A DNA stretch of 64,000 bases from Mikania micrantha (GCA_009363875.1 CM018680.1:15757608-15821607); one strand, 5' to 3'; positions 12,551 through 24,475 are shown, counted from the stretch's first letter. The notes: generated from the sequence alone by a model not told the origin. Made by a program: numbers and translations.

Positions 12551-12898
12551 TTAATCAAAACTTATTAATTTGAGTGAGGCGAGCAAGTGGTGGAAACGAG
12601 CAGTATCGAACGGTTTAGTGAAAAGATCAGAAAGATTGTCATCTGTGTGGACCTTTTCAAGATGGATAAGCTTACTTTCAAAACAAACCCGGATAAAGTG
12701 AATCCGGATGTCAATGTCTTTAGTTTTGGAGAGTTGTACCGGATTCTTGATGATCTGAAGAGCTGCTTCATTATCACAGTAAATAGGAGAGTAAAGAAAA
12801 TTCAAACCATAATCGAGAAGCTGTTGTTCCATCCAGATGACCTGAGAGCAACAACTTGAAGCAGCGACAAATTCGGCTTTTGCAGTGTAGGTAGACAC
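12551..12898 (-). pseudogene. Copia RNase H domain (C-terminal part of pol)
   Basis: The frame encodes TAKAEFVAASSCCSQVIWMEQQL, then YCDNEAALQIIKNPVQLSKTKDIDIR and KVHTDDNLSDLFTKPFD, the standard landmarks of Ty1/copia RNase H. The wording is closest to the SIRE/Maximus group as I know it. The domain's N-terminal part continues on the same strand in another frame (to about 13064, with VCGILGALSLN), so a frameshift separates them. It degrades RNA of the RNA:DNA hybrid during reverse transcription; this copy cannot be expressed intact. Confidence 0.85.
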
Positions 12899-13106
12899 AA
12901 TGGTTCGCTTCTTGCATTGCTATGACACAAGGCGATCTCCCAGATACTGACATCCACTTGTGGTTGACTTCATGTCTAACCACCAAAATCACTGTCAATG
13001 TAAGCAAATAATTTAAACTCAGAGCTCCTAGGATACCACAAACAGAGACGAGGTTTGCCAACAAGGTAGCGAAAGAACCTCTTGACAGAAATCAGATGAG
13101 AAGCCG

Positions 13107-13976
13107 TCAGATTCGCCTGATATCTGACACACTGACATACAGAGAAAATGTGTCGGGTTTGCTGGCGGTGAGGTACATCAGTGACCCAATCATCGATCTA
13201 TAAAGATGTTGATCAACATCTTCACCATCAGAATTCAAAGTCAAGATAGGACAAGCAGCCATAGGAGTGGGGGTGGGCTTGGAGTCCAACATGTTGAAGT
13301 TGGTAAGTATATCACTCACATACTTTCCCTGATGAATCAGCATCCCCTTCGGATCTTGCTTTATCTGAAGACCTAAGAAGAAGGTCATCTCCCCCATAGC
13401 ACCCACCTCAAACTTTTTCTTTATCACGGCTACAAACTCTTTACACCGCACCGAGCTCGAGGAACCAAAAATGATATCATCCACATAGATCATGAATAGA
13501 ATCAAGTCATCCTTCTCCTTGCGAATGAACAGTGTTTGATCTATGGCTCAACGGGTATATCCATTGTCTAGAAGATGGTCAGTAAGTGTAGCATACCATG
13601 CTCATGGTGCTTGATGAAGACCGTATAGAGCTTTTTCTAGCTTGTAGACATGGTCGGGATACTACGAATCCTCAAACCCGGGAGGTTGACACACGTAAAT
13701 CTCTTCCTTGAACTTGCCATACAAGAGAGTTGTCTTCACATCCATATGAAACACAATGAAGTTCATGTAGGATGCATAGGCCAAGAAGATACGAATTGAC
13801 TCAAGTCTTGGTGCAAAGACCTCCTCATAGTCAATACCATCTTGTTGGTAGAAGCCCTGAACTACCAACCTTGCTTTATTTCTAATGATAACACCAGAAT
13901 TATCCCTCTTTTTTCTGAAGACCCATTTGGTTCCAATTGGCAGTTTCCCTATGGGCAAAGAAACCAGTTTCCACAC
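13107..13976 (-). pseudogene. Copia reverse transcriptase, two frames
   Basis: The upstream piece (13976-13662) has LPIGTKWVFRKKRDNSG, a copia RT opening, then RLVVQGFYQQDGIDYEEVFAP and a PPGFED end. The downstream piece (13505-13107) has the catalytic YVDDIIFGS followed by KEFVAVIKKKFEVGAMGEMTFFLGLQI and the YRSMIGSLMYLTASKPD segment. Between them (about 13660-13510) the frame is lost, with a stop before PPGFED joins the next motif. The first catalytic aspartate region (FHMDVKTTLLYGKF) is present but altered from the usual AFLNG. Confidence 0.85.
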
Positions 13977-14062
13977 CTGGAACTTCTGAAACTACATCAG
14001 TTCTTCCTACATCGCTTCAACCCAGCTTGATTCCTTAAGTGCCATCTTGAAGTTATTGGGTT

Positions 14063-14407
14063 CTACCTGTGAAATGAAGCAAGAATACAAACAAGAATTA
14101 ATTGGACATGATTGACTTTGTGTGACAGTTCCCTCAGATAAGGCAGTCTGAGCCAGAATAGATCACTCCTAGTAAGAACTCCTTCTGAAAGTGGTCCAAT
14201 GATATTCTCAACAGGATGATTCTTGTTGATGCTTGAAGTGGGTACTTCCTCCACAACCAAATTGTCAAGCAGATTACTGATGTGGGTGAGCTGATCTTCA
14301 TTGGAGGAAACAGTGTTATCATCAGGAGCAGTCTCGCTCGCTTCAGCATCATTGTCCACACAATGTTCTTCAGGGATGTAATTAAAAGTAATTACACGAT
14401 CATTCAA
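14063..14407 (-). pseudogene. Copia linker between integrase and RT, remnant
   Basis: An acidic, Asn/Ser-rich stretch is followed by NHPVENIIGPLSEGVLTRS, the conserved lead-in to RT in SIRE-like copia elements. The frame is lost just after it. Upstream, where integrase should be, the sequence changes at about 14410 to LTR-like DNA. Confidence 0.65.
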
Positions 14408-14409
14408 AT

Positions 14410-15336
14410 AGACAACGTTAGTGATGCATGTGTATCGTATTTGTATATTTTCTCATGTGAGGACGCATTTATCAAAACTCCAAGTGTTTATATACTACTT
14501 ATTATCATATTTGAGTTTCATAGCCCCTGTTACTTGTTTTTTTTCATCACCGGGGTGAAAAACACACTACGATTACATTACATTTTATTCACAATATATG
14601 CCTATGTATACTTGTTACTTGGTGTTGATATGTTATGTGCTTTGGTTCCCTGATTATACATTTATGAACAACGAAATAACGTAAGTCCCATTTCATTTCA
14701 CAATCATTTAACTCGCGAGACAAGCCGGTGGATAGGTATTGGATAGATCTATTCAGGGTTGACAACCCTAATCTATAATTTGGTCGCGCCAACCACAGCC
14801 TCCAATGTGGGCAAATAGATGAATATACTCCAACGTTTGATACATTTGGATACATTTAGTTACATTTGACAATGGCTTGATGCTTTTGTCTTGGGCGGTC
14901 AGTCATAGGTTTGATTGTAAGAACATATTACATTTCTATCTTACATTTTGTACTTGTATTACTTGGCATACAATATGTGCATACACATATACATTTTTTT
15001 AGTCAAAACCTATGGACTCACCAACTTTCTAGTTGAGGAGACAAGGTACTAAAGTTTCAAGTTATTACTATTTTCTTTTAATTTCTCATTTTGAGACTAC
15101 TATGTCAATTTATTTTTCCGGTTTGTATTTCCACCCGCGTATGTTGTTTGGTTGATTATACAGTTTTGGATTGGTTAATATTAGAACCTTACTATTTAAC
15201 ATGCATACTTACTCGTTTTGACGAACGTATGTCATTGTACATTTATTAGCATTATATTTAATATTCTCTTATAATAATGTGCTATGATATACGATCAGTC
15301 GCATTCCCGCATTTCCGTCAACGGTGGGGTGTGACA
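14410..15336 (+). mobile_element. LTR 3' fragment occupying the copia protease-integrase region
   Basis: The segment contains GACTCACCAACTTTCTAGTTGAG (15017-15039), a conserved block of the long LTRs here, and ends CGGTGGGGTGTGACA. It lies in plus orientation inside a minus-strand copia element, exactly where protease and integrase are missing. No matching 5' LTR terminus is visible near 14410, so it is a truncated LTR and the flanking copia DNA was deleted. Confidence 0.6.
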
Positions 15337-15409
15337 GTTTCACCTTAGGCTTGGAGAATTGATCAGTCCTCAATGGTTTATAGACTGGTTTTGCCTTACG
15401 TGTGACCTT

Positions 15410-15676
15410 CTAATGTTTCTCATAAAAGAATTCAGTGGGTCTGTGCAAACAGTATCTGGCAATGTGGCCTGGTCTCCCACATGCATAGCAACAGACCTTT
15501 TGATTAAACTCTTGTGGGTCAAATAGATTTACATCACAATCACTTTGACAAGGAGATGAGCTTGTGGAGACTTGTTCCAAAAACCCACTTGGAACATAAG
15601 ATTCACAGTTAGGATTTAACTTTGAACCTGTCTCTCTTGTGATTGTGGAATAAGCCATGGTTACCTTTTCTGTCAA
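15410..15676 (-). pseudogene. Copia gag, second zinc-knuckle segment
   Basis: The frame has a CCHC knuckle (CYACGRPGHIARYC) near its C-terminus after a Ser/Asn-rich stretch. It lies downstream of the coiled-coil segment at 16201-16521 on the same strand. Knuckles of this form bind retroelement RNA. The frame continues no further and the following protease is absent. Confidence 0.65.
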
Positions 15677-16200
15677 AGGAGAAGCATTTTATTTTAAGAC
15701 ACGTTTGTTATCAACATCATATTTTACAAATTTAGTCCTAAAATTCTTAATCATTTCATTTGGCTTAATTTTAATTGTTTCAAATTTTCCAACAAAATCA
15801 ACTTTTGGAACTGAAAATTGTGACTTGTTAGATGAAACAGAAAAATTTGTGCTCCTCCCAGCACTTCTTTCTTCCTTCTCCTTACTCTAACCTGAAACAC
15901 TTAAACCTTCTGCACAAACCTCATAATCTTCAGAATTATTTAAATCAAACAAAATAGGATCAACTGTGAGACAGACTGGTTTGTTAGAACCAATATTGAA
16001 CTCATGCACGCGGTCTGACTTTTATCATCAACAGAAGTATTGATTTTGGGCATGATGGAATAATTGTGGTTAAAAGGAGGTTTAACCTCACTATAACCAA
16101 GCCCTATTGGCTCTCTTCTCCTAATCTCAACATTGATCATTTTAGCCACCAATTTACTTGAGTAATCATATTTTGCAGCTCTAATTTTAGTTTTGGAAAA

Positions 16201-16521
16201 CTAAGTTTTAAGTTGATCTAAATCTAAGGTAATCTCTTCTATCCGGCGCTTGGCATCCTGATAGTTAGGTTCCTTGTCACTTAAAAGTTCCTTTAACTTT
16301 GAAATATCACGCCTTTCAGCATCAAATTTCTTTTTGAAAATTTCTTCATTTTTAAGAAATTCAGAGTTAAAGTATCTAAGTTTGGTGACCTCCTTGATCA
16401 ATGCCTCATTGTGAGATCTATACTTAAAAACTTTGTCAATGCAAGAGGTAGAGCAAAGATTTTTAATTACCTCATTATGCTTGTCATCCACCTCATCCAT
16501 CAATGTGTGGCTCAGAGTCAT
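16201..16521 (-). pseudogene. Copia gag, coiled-coil segment
   Basis: The frame is charged and heptad-like, including LKNEEIFKKKFDAERRDISK and RRIEEITLDLDQLKT, consistent with a coiled coil. It lies between two zinc-knuckle segments, the arrangement seen in the large gag of SIRE-like elements. No catalytic motif is present. Confidence 0.55.
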
Positions 16522-16610
16522 CTACAATTCTTCCACTCGGTCGCTCTAGTCATAAGCGTTTGACTCCTAAGTCATCAATATTTTAGATGTTCCAACACCA
16601 GAGGAATCAT

Positions 16611-17178
16611 CTATCTTCTTATCATCTTCCTTTGCATTCTTTGGCTGCTTGCATTCTCAAGAAAAGTGACATGGCTGGTCACAGTTGTAACATCTGAGCT
16701 TTGACTTGTCAAACCCAAGCTTCTTCCCTGGGTTGTTTCCAAAACTGTTATTCTCATACTTCTTGATAAACTTCTTTGCCCTGAAGACTGCCATGGCCAA
16801 CTGCCATGCAATATCCATCTCCTCCACATCAGTCGGATTAATCTGCTCTAGATTGTCTTGTGTCAGATTGGCTGGGGCCAACTCTCCAGCAATAAAGGCA
16901 TTGTAATTGTTCATAAAGCCTTTGAACAGTATCAGGTTCTCCTCACTTTATGCACTAACTTTGGGTACTAAGTGAGCTTGCCCGAACGAGAGAAAAGTAG
17001 TCTCATATAGAACAGTCTGAGATCCTGAAGCTTCGTAGTTCATTGATGAGACAAGTGTTGCGTTCTCTGAAGCTGGAGTGATGCCCATGGAGCTGGCATG
17101 ATTCAAGGCTCTTTGTTTATCATCCATATCATATGAGTTAATAATGAAGATCAACTCGCTCAGGGTGGTCTTGTACAT
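16611..17178 (-). pseudogene. Copia gag, first zinc-knuckle segment
   Basis: Two frames: 17178-16948 (TTLSELIFIINSYDMDDKQRA) and 16914-16657, which ends in a knuckle-like CYNCDQPCHFS after KKLGFDKSKLR; the next Cys follows in a shifted frame. The first segment has lost its N-terminal half at about 17200, where AT-rich DNA begins. Confidence 0.65.
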
Positions 17179-17200
17179 GTCCTTTGTTCTTTTGATAGTG

Positions 17201-17690
17201 GTACAATTGGAGTTCTAATTATACGGAAGAGAGTTCAGCAACTTCTAGTATAAAATGAAATAATTTTACATTAAACTATTTATTTATTATTATTTTTTAT
17301 TTCTATATATATCTTTTATTTGATGTTTATCAAATAACAATAACTTTAAGTTTTAAATAAATTTTTAGTTTTAAATAATTTTTATTACAATTTAATAAAC
17401 TTATTATCAAAATATTAATTTCTGTGAAATCAGAATTTAGAAAAGGTTATTTAAATCAAAAGATATATAAAAAACGGTAAGAACCGATTTTTAACAATAA
17501 CTATGTTATTCTAATGCGTTGATGAATTATGAAGTTATATTATCATGTTCATCTGATTATCCCTGTCATATCATGATCATACAAGCATGCATACAATGAT
17601 AAACGATAATAAGTTAAACAATATTATCTAAATCATAGTATAAGTAATATGTGAAACATTAAAACTCTTAAATAAATAAAAGTAAGCATG
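17201..17690. other. AT-rich stretch, no gene seen
   Basis: A sequence of about 80% A+T between the broken gag and LTR block C, with no open frame of interest. Confidence 0.6.
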
Positions 17691-18489
17691 TTTCTCAGCC
17701 CCGGGAGTTTAAAATCAGTTAAGATTAGAGAAAAGGGGGCATATGAACTCACCTTATGTTTGAAGTGGTTGACTTAGCTTAAAATAAGAATGCACGCGCT
17801 CTAGATTGAACTTGAGTTTGTTTTTCACGATCCTGTATTGATTTCACATTGTATGTAATCTTATAAGTATAATTCGCATGGATTTGTGCACGTGTATGTG
17901 TTAGCCTAAAATTGGCTAACACTTGTGAGTCTTAGTCTTGGTCTTCATTCGGTCCCGTTTACTTGTTATTAACTTTAATAACAACTAACTCAATTTAACT
18001 TAGGGTTTTAACATTTGTTATGATTTTTCATATCCAACTTGTTTTGTACTTGTCACCTTGTGAAAACCCGAAGCTTTGTGCATTTGTATGCCTAGTTTAA
18101 TCATTATTGTCATCTTTGTATTAAAACCATAAGTGTTAATCAAATTTTCATGCATGGTTCTTATACCCAATTTCAAGAATATGTTCACATTGTTAATGTT
18201 GAGGGCCGAATAATTAGACCATGGGCCAAGTATTTGTTGATGGGCCTAGTGAAATTGGGTATAGGGCGTAGGTGTATGCTATTGGACCGAGTTGGTGAGT
18301 CTTGGGCCGGTTAATTGGGATTTTGGGCTAAACAGCCACCTTGGGCCGCAGCAAGGTAAGTGGACCGAATGCTATACTGGGCCAGTTAATGGGCTCATAT
18401 TCATTTGAGCAATGTTTCAACAGTGGCCCAGTTATATACTATCTGAATCAATAAACTAGTTGAGCCCAAGGGAGTGAAGGTGGTCGAAT

Positions 18490-18930
18490 TAATGGTAACA
18501 GCACGAACATAGATTTGTCATCAAGGGGGCAGCGAACCTTTGGGTTCGTGGGAGCCATGGTTCGGCTAAAGGAGTCGAATAGGTTCGTCCGACTATAATC
18601 ATAGGGTTTGGTATTGCTGCATTGGTTCGGCAAGTGGAGGGTTCGACTACTACTGCATAAGGTTCGGCCCCAGTGAGTAGAGGTTCGGCGGTTGGCTGGG
18701 TTCGGCCATGGTAGTGTTCACATGAAGGTTCGGTTGACCCTGTAAGGTTTGTGACATGCTGTAGGTTCGGCCAAGTGACAACAATGGTTCGGCTCTGTGT
18801 TGCCACGCATAGGTTCGGTGGTGCTGATGGAGGTTCGGCCACTGCATGATGCCACGAAGGTTCGTGACAAAGATGAAGGTTCGTTCGACTGAAGGCAGCC
18901 CAGCACCAGGTTCGGCCGTTGACTCACAAA
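18490..18930. repeat. GGTTCGGCC word array in LTR block C
   Basis: About 17 copies of GGTTCGG(CC), plus GGTTCGAC and GGTTCGTG variants, lie 15-35 bases apart. The minus-strand frames with repeated AEP and RTEP are products of this array, not a protein gene. Confidence 0.75.
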
Positions 18931-19333
18931 CGTGTTCATCCTATTCATCATCATCATCCCACTCTAAGATGTTACAGTGTTATTCCCATATCGTGACTGT
19001 ACCAAGTGGTGTTTTCGAGGGTGTGTGGTTCGAGGAGGGGGGTTGGGAGCCGGTTAAAGCTCATGGTCGAACAACACACACAAAACCCTATTTTTGTAAA
19101 TCTTTCAAGCTTCATACCTTGTTTTTGGCCTGATAAAACTCCAGATCTGTTGTACTTCTAGGTAGAGGAGGTCGAGAGCTTCGCTTGGACACCAAGAACG
19201 CCCGATTTTGTTGAGAAACGAGTGAGTTATGAGGATTTGAAGAGTGATTCTCCTAGTGTGAGAAAAGGTTCATGAAAAGGAGTTTTAGAGAGATGTTGGC
19301 TGCCAAGAAATGAGGAAAACACCTCATTTGGTG

Positions 19334-19341
19334 TTTATATA
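19334..19341 (-). promoter_or_regulatory. TATA box of LTR block C
   Basis: GTATATAAACACC on the minus strand is followed by a leader and then the word array. It corresponds to GGTATATAAAACC at 50171 in block D. Confidence 0.55.
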
Positions 19342-20589
19342 CCCCAGGGGTATTCGGGTTCATTTCAGTTGCTCGGTTCGCGGTTTCGTTGCGTTTCCGG
19401 AATTTTACGCGTAATTTATTTGTAATAAATAAAAGATTAGTTATTTTAATTATTTTGATGAGTTTCAAAATTGTAAAACATTAAATATTTTATTTTATTA
19501 ATTTTATTTTCGTTCGCGTCGTGTTTCGTTTTCGTTTCGTCAAATCGCGTCACCATCGCGCGTATTTGTTGGAATCGTCATTTCGAACGAACACGTCGAT
19601 GGTTTTGCTTGCTGACTTTTGTTTTCTACTTTCCAGTCATTATTTCAAAACGTTAAACTCACAGATATTTTTGTGTGAATCGTCACCCACACAAACACAC
19701 TGTCAGTTCGTTATTCTGAAACAACACTGCAATATTGTTTTAAATTGTATTTCCTCACTGTCGGACTCAACTAAACACCCTGTTATCACATTGTTTTCAC
19801 ACTGATTTTTCGGCCATCAAATTCCTGTCATCTATGGATATCAGATCGCAACCGATTTGTTCTTGTTATTCACTTGAATACTATTGTTTCTCTTGATTAG
19901 TTGTGTTAACTGTACTTAGGTTTTCACCTAAATACTAACAACTATTGTTTATAATGAGTGTTGTACTTTCTGCATTTAAGTTTACACAAAAATACGTACA
20001 ACTGTTTCTTGTATTTTGAACTCTGTTAATACAAATACTGTTCACAAACATGTATGTACACATAGAAACTATTGAAAGTACACATACCGTACGGACTTGC
20101 CGGCCGGTCAGATACTAGTTGTCACAACAAGAGACGCATGAACCAGGAGCTTTTCAGCTTCGATTCTCGATCAAACTTGTTTGTTTGTGTATTTTGTGAT
20201 TACATAGAGTTTTGTGAGTGTCAAAGGAGTCTGTGTGTTCATTTGATTTGATTTTATATACGTTTGGTTTGAATTTGAATTCACGGTCGTATTTCTTATT
20301 TTCAGAATGGATTTATGCGTTTATTGAGTTGTTAATCGATCATAATGGTCGATTAGAACGATATATGCATTCAAATCCTTGCCTAAATTGGGTTTGATTA
20401 GTTGTCATCGGCTGTAATCGATCGAATGGTCGAAATGGGTCACGAATGGGTTGGATTGAAAACCATGGAGTATCCGGCTAAGAAATCGGGCAGAGGGGAG
20501 GAAGGACTTTGGGGTATTGTCAATTTCAGTCTCTCGTTATTTTCCTTTGAATTACCCGTTTCGATTTTGGCAATAAATACCCCCCCCCC

Positions 20590-21630
20590 ACTTTATTTTT
20601 AACAATGTTTTTAATTGTTATAACTTGATATAATTTCATTAAACTTTATAAAACTATTATGAAGTAGTTATATTTTTTTTATAAATCATTGTTTTAATGT
20701 TATATTAAAATTATAAAATTAAAACATAATTATTTGTAATATTTATTTGAAGTTTATGAAACTGAATTATGATTAAAGTTAAAATTTCATAAATGTTTTA
20801 TTTATCAAAAACAAGTGTTTTTCTTGAGGTTTTCATTAAATTTTTTATAACTAAAATTTATTTATTTGTTTAAGTCATTGATTATTAAATTCTAAATTTT
20901 ATAAGTTTATAAATAATATTTAAAAATATGATTTTTTTATTCCTTTAACTTGTGTAATTGCATAATTACATACATACATATGTGCATGATAATTTTTTTT
21001 TCCTTATATATGTATATATATTTGTTTAATTATGTACATATTTATATTTATAATATATAATTATATATGTATGTGTGTGTAAACTCTTAAAAATAGAAAT
21101 TTCAAATCACATCATAAATCCTTTACTGAATATAACTGTAACATCCAGTACGAAACTGGTAGGTAAATGACTGTAAGTATACGAGAACAAATGATAAATG
21201 TAAATACCTGCATGCATCTTAATTTGGATGCTTGTCTTTGTTAACAAACCAAGCCTAGATTAGTAAAGTTAATAAATTAACCAATTGTGCGTTTCAATGA
21301 CATCAAAATGTAATAAAAACTTGTTATATTTAACCCAACTCGCTTCCGAACATAATGTACATCGAAAGGTAGATTAAATAGGCACGAAAAACAAATAACA
21401 TTTGACTTGAATCATTTGAGGAAAATGTTTACATCAACATGTATATCAACTTGAACTTATACTTACACATGCATAATTTCAGTTTAAAGACTCTAGCATT
21501 TTATAGAGTTGAGAGATGATTTATGACTAGGTTATAAGGACCAAAACATAGATAAAAAGAAAAATTATATAAACGCAACAACATTTTACAATCATTGCCG
21601 GTCGCAACCCACGGTATTAGCATGCTATCG
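20590..21630. other. AT-rich intergenic stretch with Helitron-like 3' debris
   Basis: Mostly A+T with TATATA runs near 21010-21080. Near 21590-21625 ACATTTTACAATCATTGCCGG and CGCAACCCACGG resemble a degenerate version of the terminus described at 25665-25689. No gene seen. Confidence 0.4.
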
Positions 21631-22444
21631 TGTCACACCCAACGCCGTGTGCGGAATCCACGGCGCGATGACAACTGATCGATTGAATCATGACCAAGAT
21701 TAATGAAGAACAACCACAATGTTTACTAGATTTCATAAGATTAAATAGTTGATTACATATCATAACTATCTACCAAAATAATAACAACTAACTGATCTCA
21801 AAAATATTGTTTACAAAATAAGAACATAAAAGATAATTAAACAACAAGGATTAAGTGAGTTTATAATCCATCCTAACTTGTTTTTTGATCTTGTTCTATC
21901 TTAACTAGGTCGCCTTAGTTGTCCCTGTACCATACCTATCTCTGATCACATAAAACATGTGAAAAAGTAATATGTCAACTACAAGTAGTTGGTGAGATAC
22001 ATAAGTTTAAAGATTTAAAACAATATAAGTTTAAAGAAATTAAAACTATATGAGTATAAAGATTTAACATAGTATAAATACATAAGTAACAACTTGAATG
22101 AAACCTGATTGAACACTTGAACCATGTACAACATAGAATGTAATTATAAGAAATATAAAAGTAGTAACAGCTATTGTAACACAAACTATCATCAAGTATA
22201 TCCAAATGTCATCTTAAATCCAAGTCCCAAACTAAATTTTGAGTTAGGCTAAGACTTACCATTAAAACCTATATGGCCCATGGTAATAAAGTTAATTAAT
22301 ACCAACTTTGTATTACTAAGCATGTGTCCAATATGACCTAAGCTGTTAAAATTAATTGACAGCTAATCCATATTGCTAAATCTACACCAATCCACCATTA
22401 GCTAGAAAACAAGTTTAAAGCTAACCCTGACCTTGGTGTAGAAA

Positions 22445-22680
22445 CCCGCTTTTTGTTGTGATCACCAGTACTAACAATAAACGATTGCGTGAACTCAAGT
22501 TTAGAAGACTAATTAAATAGCTTCCAAACCTTGAGTCCTAAGATTAACGATTGCGTGAACTTCTAGTATAAGAATCTAAGAATCGGGATTCCAACCCTAG
22601 AAGTCCTAAGGATAACAATTGCGTGAACTTCAAGTCTGAAATCTAAGAATAGTGATTTCAGCCCTTGAAATCTTAAGTAA
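22445..22680. repeat. Three-fold ~75-bp repeat with GATTGCGTGAACT
   Basis: The motif (A)ACGATTGCGTGAACT, followed by C(A)AGT...TCCTAAGAT, occurs near 22478, 22550 and 22615 with moderate divergence. It is a short internal tandem duplication within LTR block E. Confidence 0.6.
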
Positions 22681-23459
22681 AGACATACTAGATGTGAATA
22701 AATTTGTTTACAAGAATGTGTCCATGTTACAAAGTTTATTATGATTTTAAAAACCAATATGCACAAAAGCATGCATTGGATTAGGTCGTGTGCCATGACA
22801 AATCATGACTAAGTGCCTTATATCCAAAGTTTATCTTAAAAGAGTTGAAGTATACCAACATAAGCCAAACATAAATTTATGAAATGAAAACTATTTAAGA
22901 ATTTAAGTTCCAAAATAGCTATTCACATGTTCCACCCCAAAAGATTTCAAAGTAGAAAATAAGGGCTACGATCTCACCTTGATTGAATGTGCAGTGAACT
23001 GGTGTTTGACTATCGATGCTCTCACTTGTGATTTGTGCTCTTGCTAGTATTCAAATCTCTGATTGAGTTTATATGGTTCATAAATTTATAAGTATGTGTT
23101 TATCCTTTCTTAAGTATCCTATGTTGTTCAAACCAATTGATTAAGTATATTAAGTTACTTGTTTTTCATTAGCCAACCTAAGCTTAGTAAATAATTCCTT
23201 ATATTAAAGTTAATAAAGTTCATTAACTTAATTTGTTTACATGTTTAAAACTTTAGTTTAAGATTAACATTTGAAAACATTAAAACACTTTACACTATGC
23301 ATGAAACCACCATGCATATTGTAATCTAAGTTTTAGATACATTATTGAAATCATGTGCTCATAATGCCATTATTAAGTGCATGTGTTAGATATTTGTATT
23401 AACAGGTGTTAGGATTAATTTGAACTAAGCTTAGTTTGTAGAAAAACAATTTCTTAAAC

Positions 23460-23710
23460 ACCTAGGATCAGTTAGGGGTAGAACCACCTTTCCTGACCCC
23501 TTGTGATTTCATGATTGATTAACAACTCGTTTATGATCAGTTATGATTCATTTTACGTTTATAATCCTTGGATGATGTTGGATATATAGTATGGATCAGT
23601 TAGGGGAAGAGCCACCCTTCCCAATTTCCTTGTGATTTCATGATTGATTAACAACTCGTTTATGATCGGTTATGATTCATTTTAGGTTTAGAATACTTGG
23701 ATGAGGTTGG
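23460..23710. repeat. ~120-bp direct duplication in LTR block E
   Basis: GGATCAGTTAGGGG...GAGCCACC/GAACCACC followed by TTGTGATTTCATGATTGATT and TTATGATCxGTTATGATTC occurs twice (23465-23585 and 23592-23710) with few mismatches. Confidence 0.7.
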
Positions 23711-23769
23711 AGATATAGTATTGAAAGTTGGTTGAACAAAAGAAGGTGTCAAGAGTATCATTATCGACG

Positions 23770-24230
23770 AGCAAAAGGTGGTGGAGACAAAGGTGGTCCA
23801 TATATATTACCAAGATCGATGGCTGCCTTAACAGTCTCTTAATACTACTTCATCCCGATATTATCGATGTATCTTAGGCTCATTCTACTTGGATAATGTT
23901 AATTGAAGTAGTGTCAATAATATACAACAGTTAGTAGGCCTTCGAGATTAACAAAATCGATGGAGAGTTAGTTTGGCTTGACATGAGGCCCATCGATACT
24001 AATAGTATCGATAGGTGCTTAGTATCGATCATGCAAACGTCGAAGATCACAATATCGATGGAAACTGGTCTGAGCACCCTTGGAGTCGTCGATACTATCA
24101 ATATCGACGGATACATAGCCAATATAAGCTCCATCGAACCTTATAATGTCGACATATGATCAGCCACAATGTTCTTATGTCGATACTAATGGCCTTAAAA
24201 GATTATTCCATTGATACTATTCACAGGCCT
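23770..24230. repeat. ATCGATACTA...TATCGAT word array
   Basis: About 12 copies of TATCGATG / ATCGATACT / GTCGATACTA appear on both strands, some as ATCGATACTAATAGTATCGAT-like palindromes. The same word family recurs in LTR block D (50540-51050), which supports E and D being one LTR subfamily in opposite orientations. Confidence 0.75.
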
Positions 24231-24345
24231 TACTTTCGACATTTCCAACCCTAGTAAACTCAATCCAAGGTTGCCCCCAAGTGTTTCCAAGTTAGTTTCT
24301 AGCTGAGTTCTTGAGTGTATAGGGGTGAAAACCGGTTTATGTTCG

Positions 24346-24475
24346 AAAGTTTTCTGGGTTGTACAAAACCCTAAAACCCGTAAGTTTGAGCTCAAAATGA
24401 CCTAATACGGATTTTCGACAAAAGTTTGAGCTCAAACTTACGGGTTTTAGGGTTTTGTACAACCCAGAAAACTTT
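24346..24475. repeat. Perfect 51-bp inverted repeat, 28-bp spacer
   Basis: Bases 24346-24396 are the exact reverse complement of 24425-24475. Both arms hold the LTR leader words AAACCCTAAAACCCGTAAG and GAGCTCAAA. An RNA from either strand would form a 51-bp hairpin. Identical 17-residue peptides on opposite strands here are a by-product. The right arm runs into unrelated AT-rich DNA, so it looks like a snap-back or inversion at the end of LTR block E. Confidence 0.95.

Larger units (their letters stand above)
10230..17200 (-). mobile_element. Decayed Ty1/copia element, SIRE/Maximus type
   Basis: Minus-strand order is gag with zinc knuckles (17178-15410), an LTR fragment (15336-14410) where protease and integrase should be, the integrase-RT linker and reverse transcriptase (14407-13107), RNase H (12898-12551), a spacer with a polypurine-like TTTAGGGGGAGA (about 12478-12489), then an accessory ORF (10792-10240). 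An extra ORF after pol is characteristic of SIRE-type copia elements. Frameshifts and stops break every domain and no LTR pair is visible, so the copy is dead. Confidence 0.75.
17691..20135 (-). mobile_element. LTR block C (minus orientation)
   Basis: Read on the minus strand, the block begins near TTGTTGTGACAACTAGTA (about 20125) with CCGTACGGTATGTGTACTTTCA, shared with block D. It continues with the U3 block ending in CGTCATTTCGAACGAAC (19555-19600), a TATA box TATATAAA (19334-19341), a leader (about 19330-19140), a GGTTCGGCC word array (18930-18490) and CCTTATGT-side GGTGAGTTC at 17740-17756. The low-coordinate end is truncated in AT-rich DNA. Sequence on the right (20136-20590) is similar in character but carries no landmark. 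Confidence 0.6.
21631..24396 (-). mobile_element. LTR block E (minus orientation)
   Basis: It begins at TGTCACACCCAACGCC, which on the minus strand is the LTR 3' end. Going right come the AGTTGGTGAG block (21987), three copies of a segment with GATTGCGTGAACT (22480-22640), the splice-donor-like GGTGAGATC (22970-22980, minus), a duplicated segment with AACTCGTTTATGATC (23460-23700), an ATCGATACTATCGAT word array (23770-24230) and a leader-like end near 24330-24396 at the perfect inverted repeat. The order matches block D in reverse. Confidence 0.55.

Noticed and set aside
18489..18957. Four overlapping minus frames up to 117 codons with repeated EP motifs
   Set aside because: Generated by the GGTTCGGCC array in LTR block C in all frames.
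22445..22680. CRISPR-like spaced repeats
   Set aside because: Only three diverged units in a plant LTR; spaced repeats elsewhere in the window also belong to transposons.
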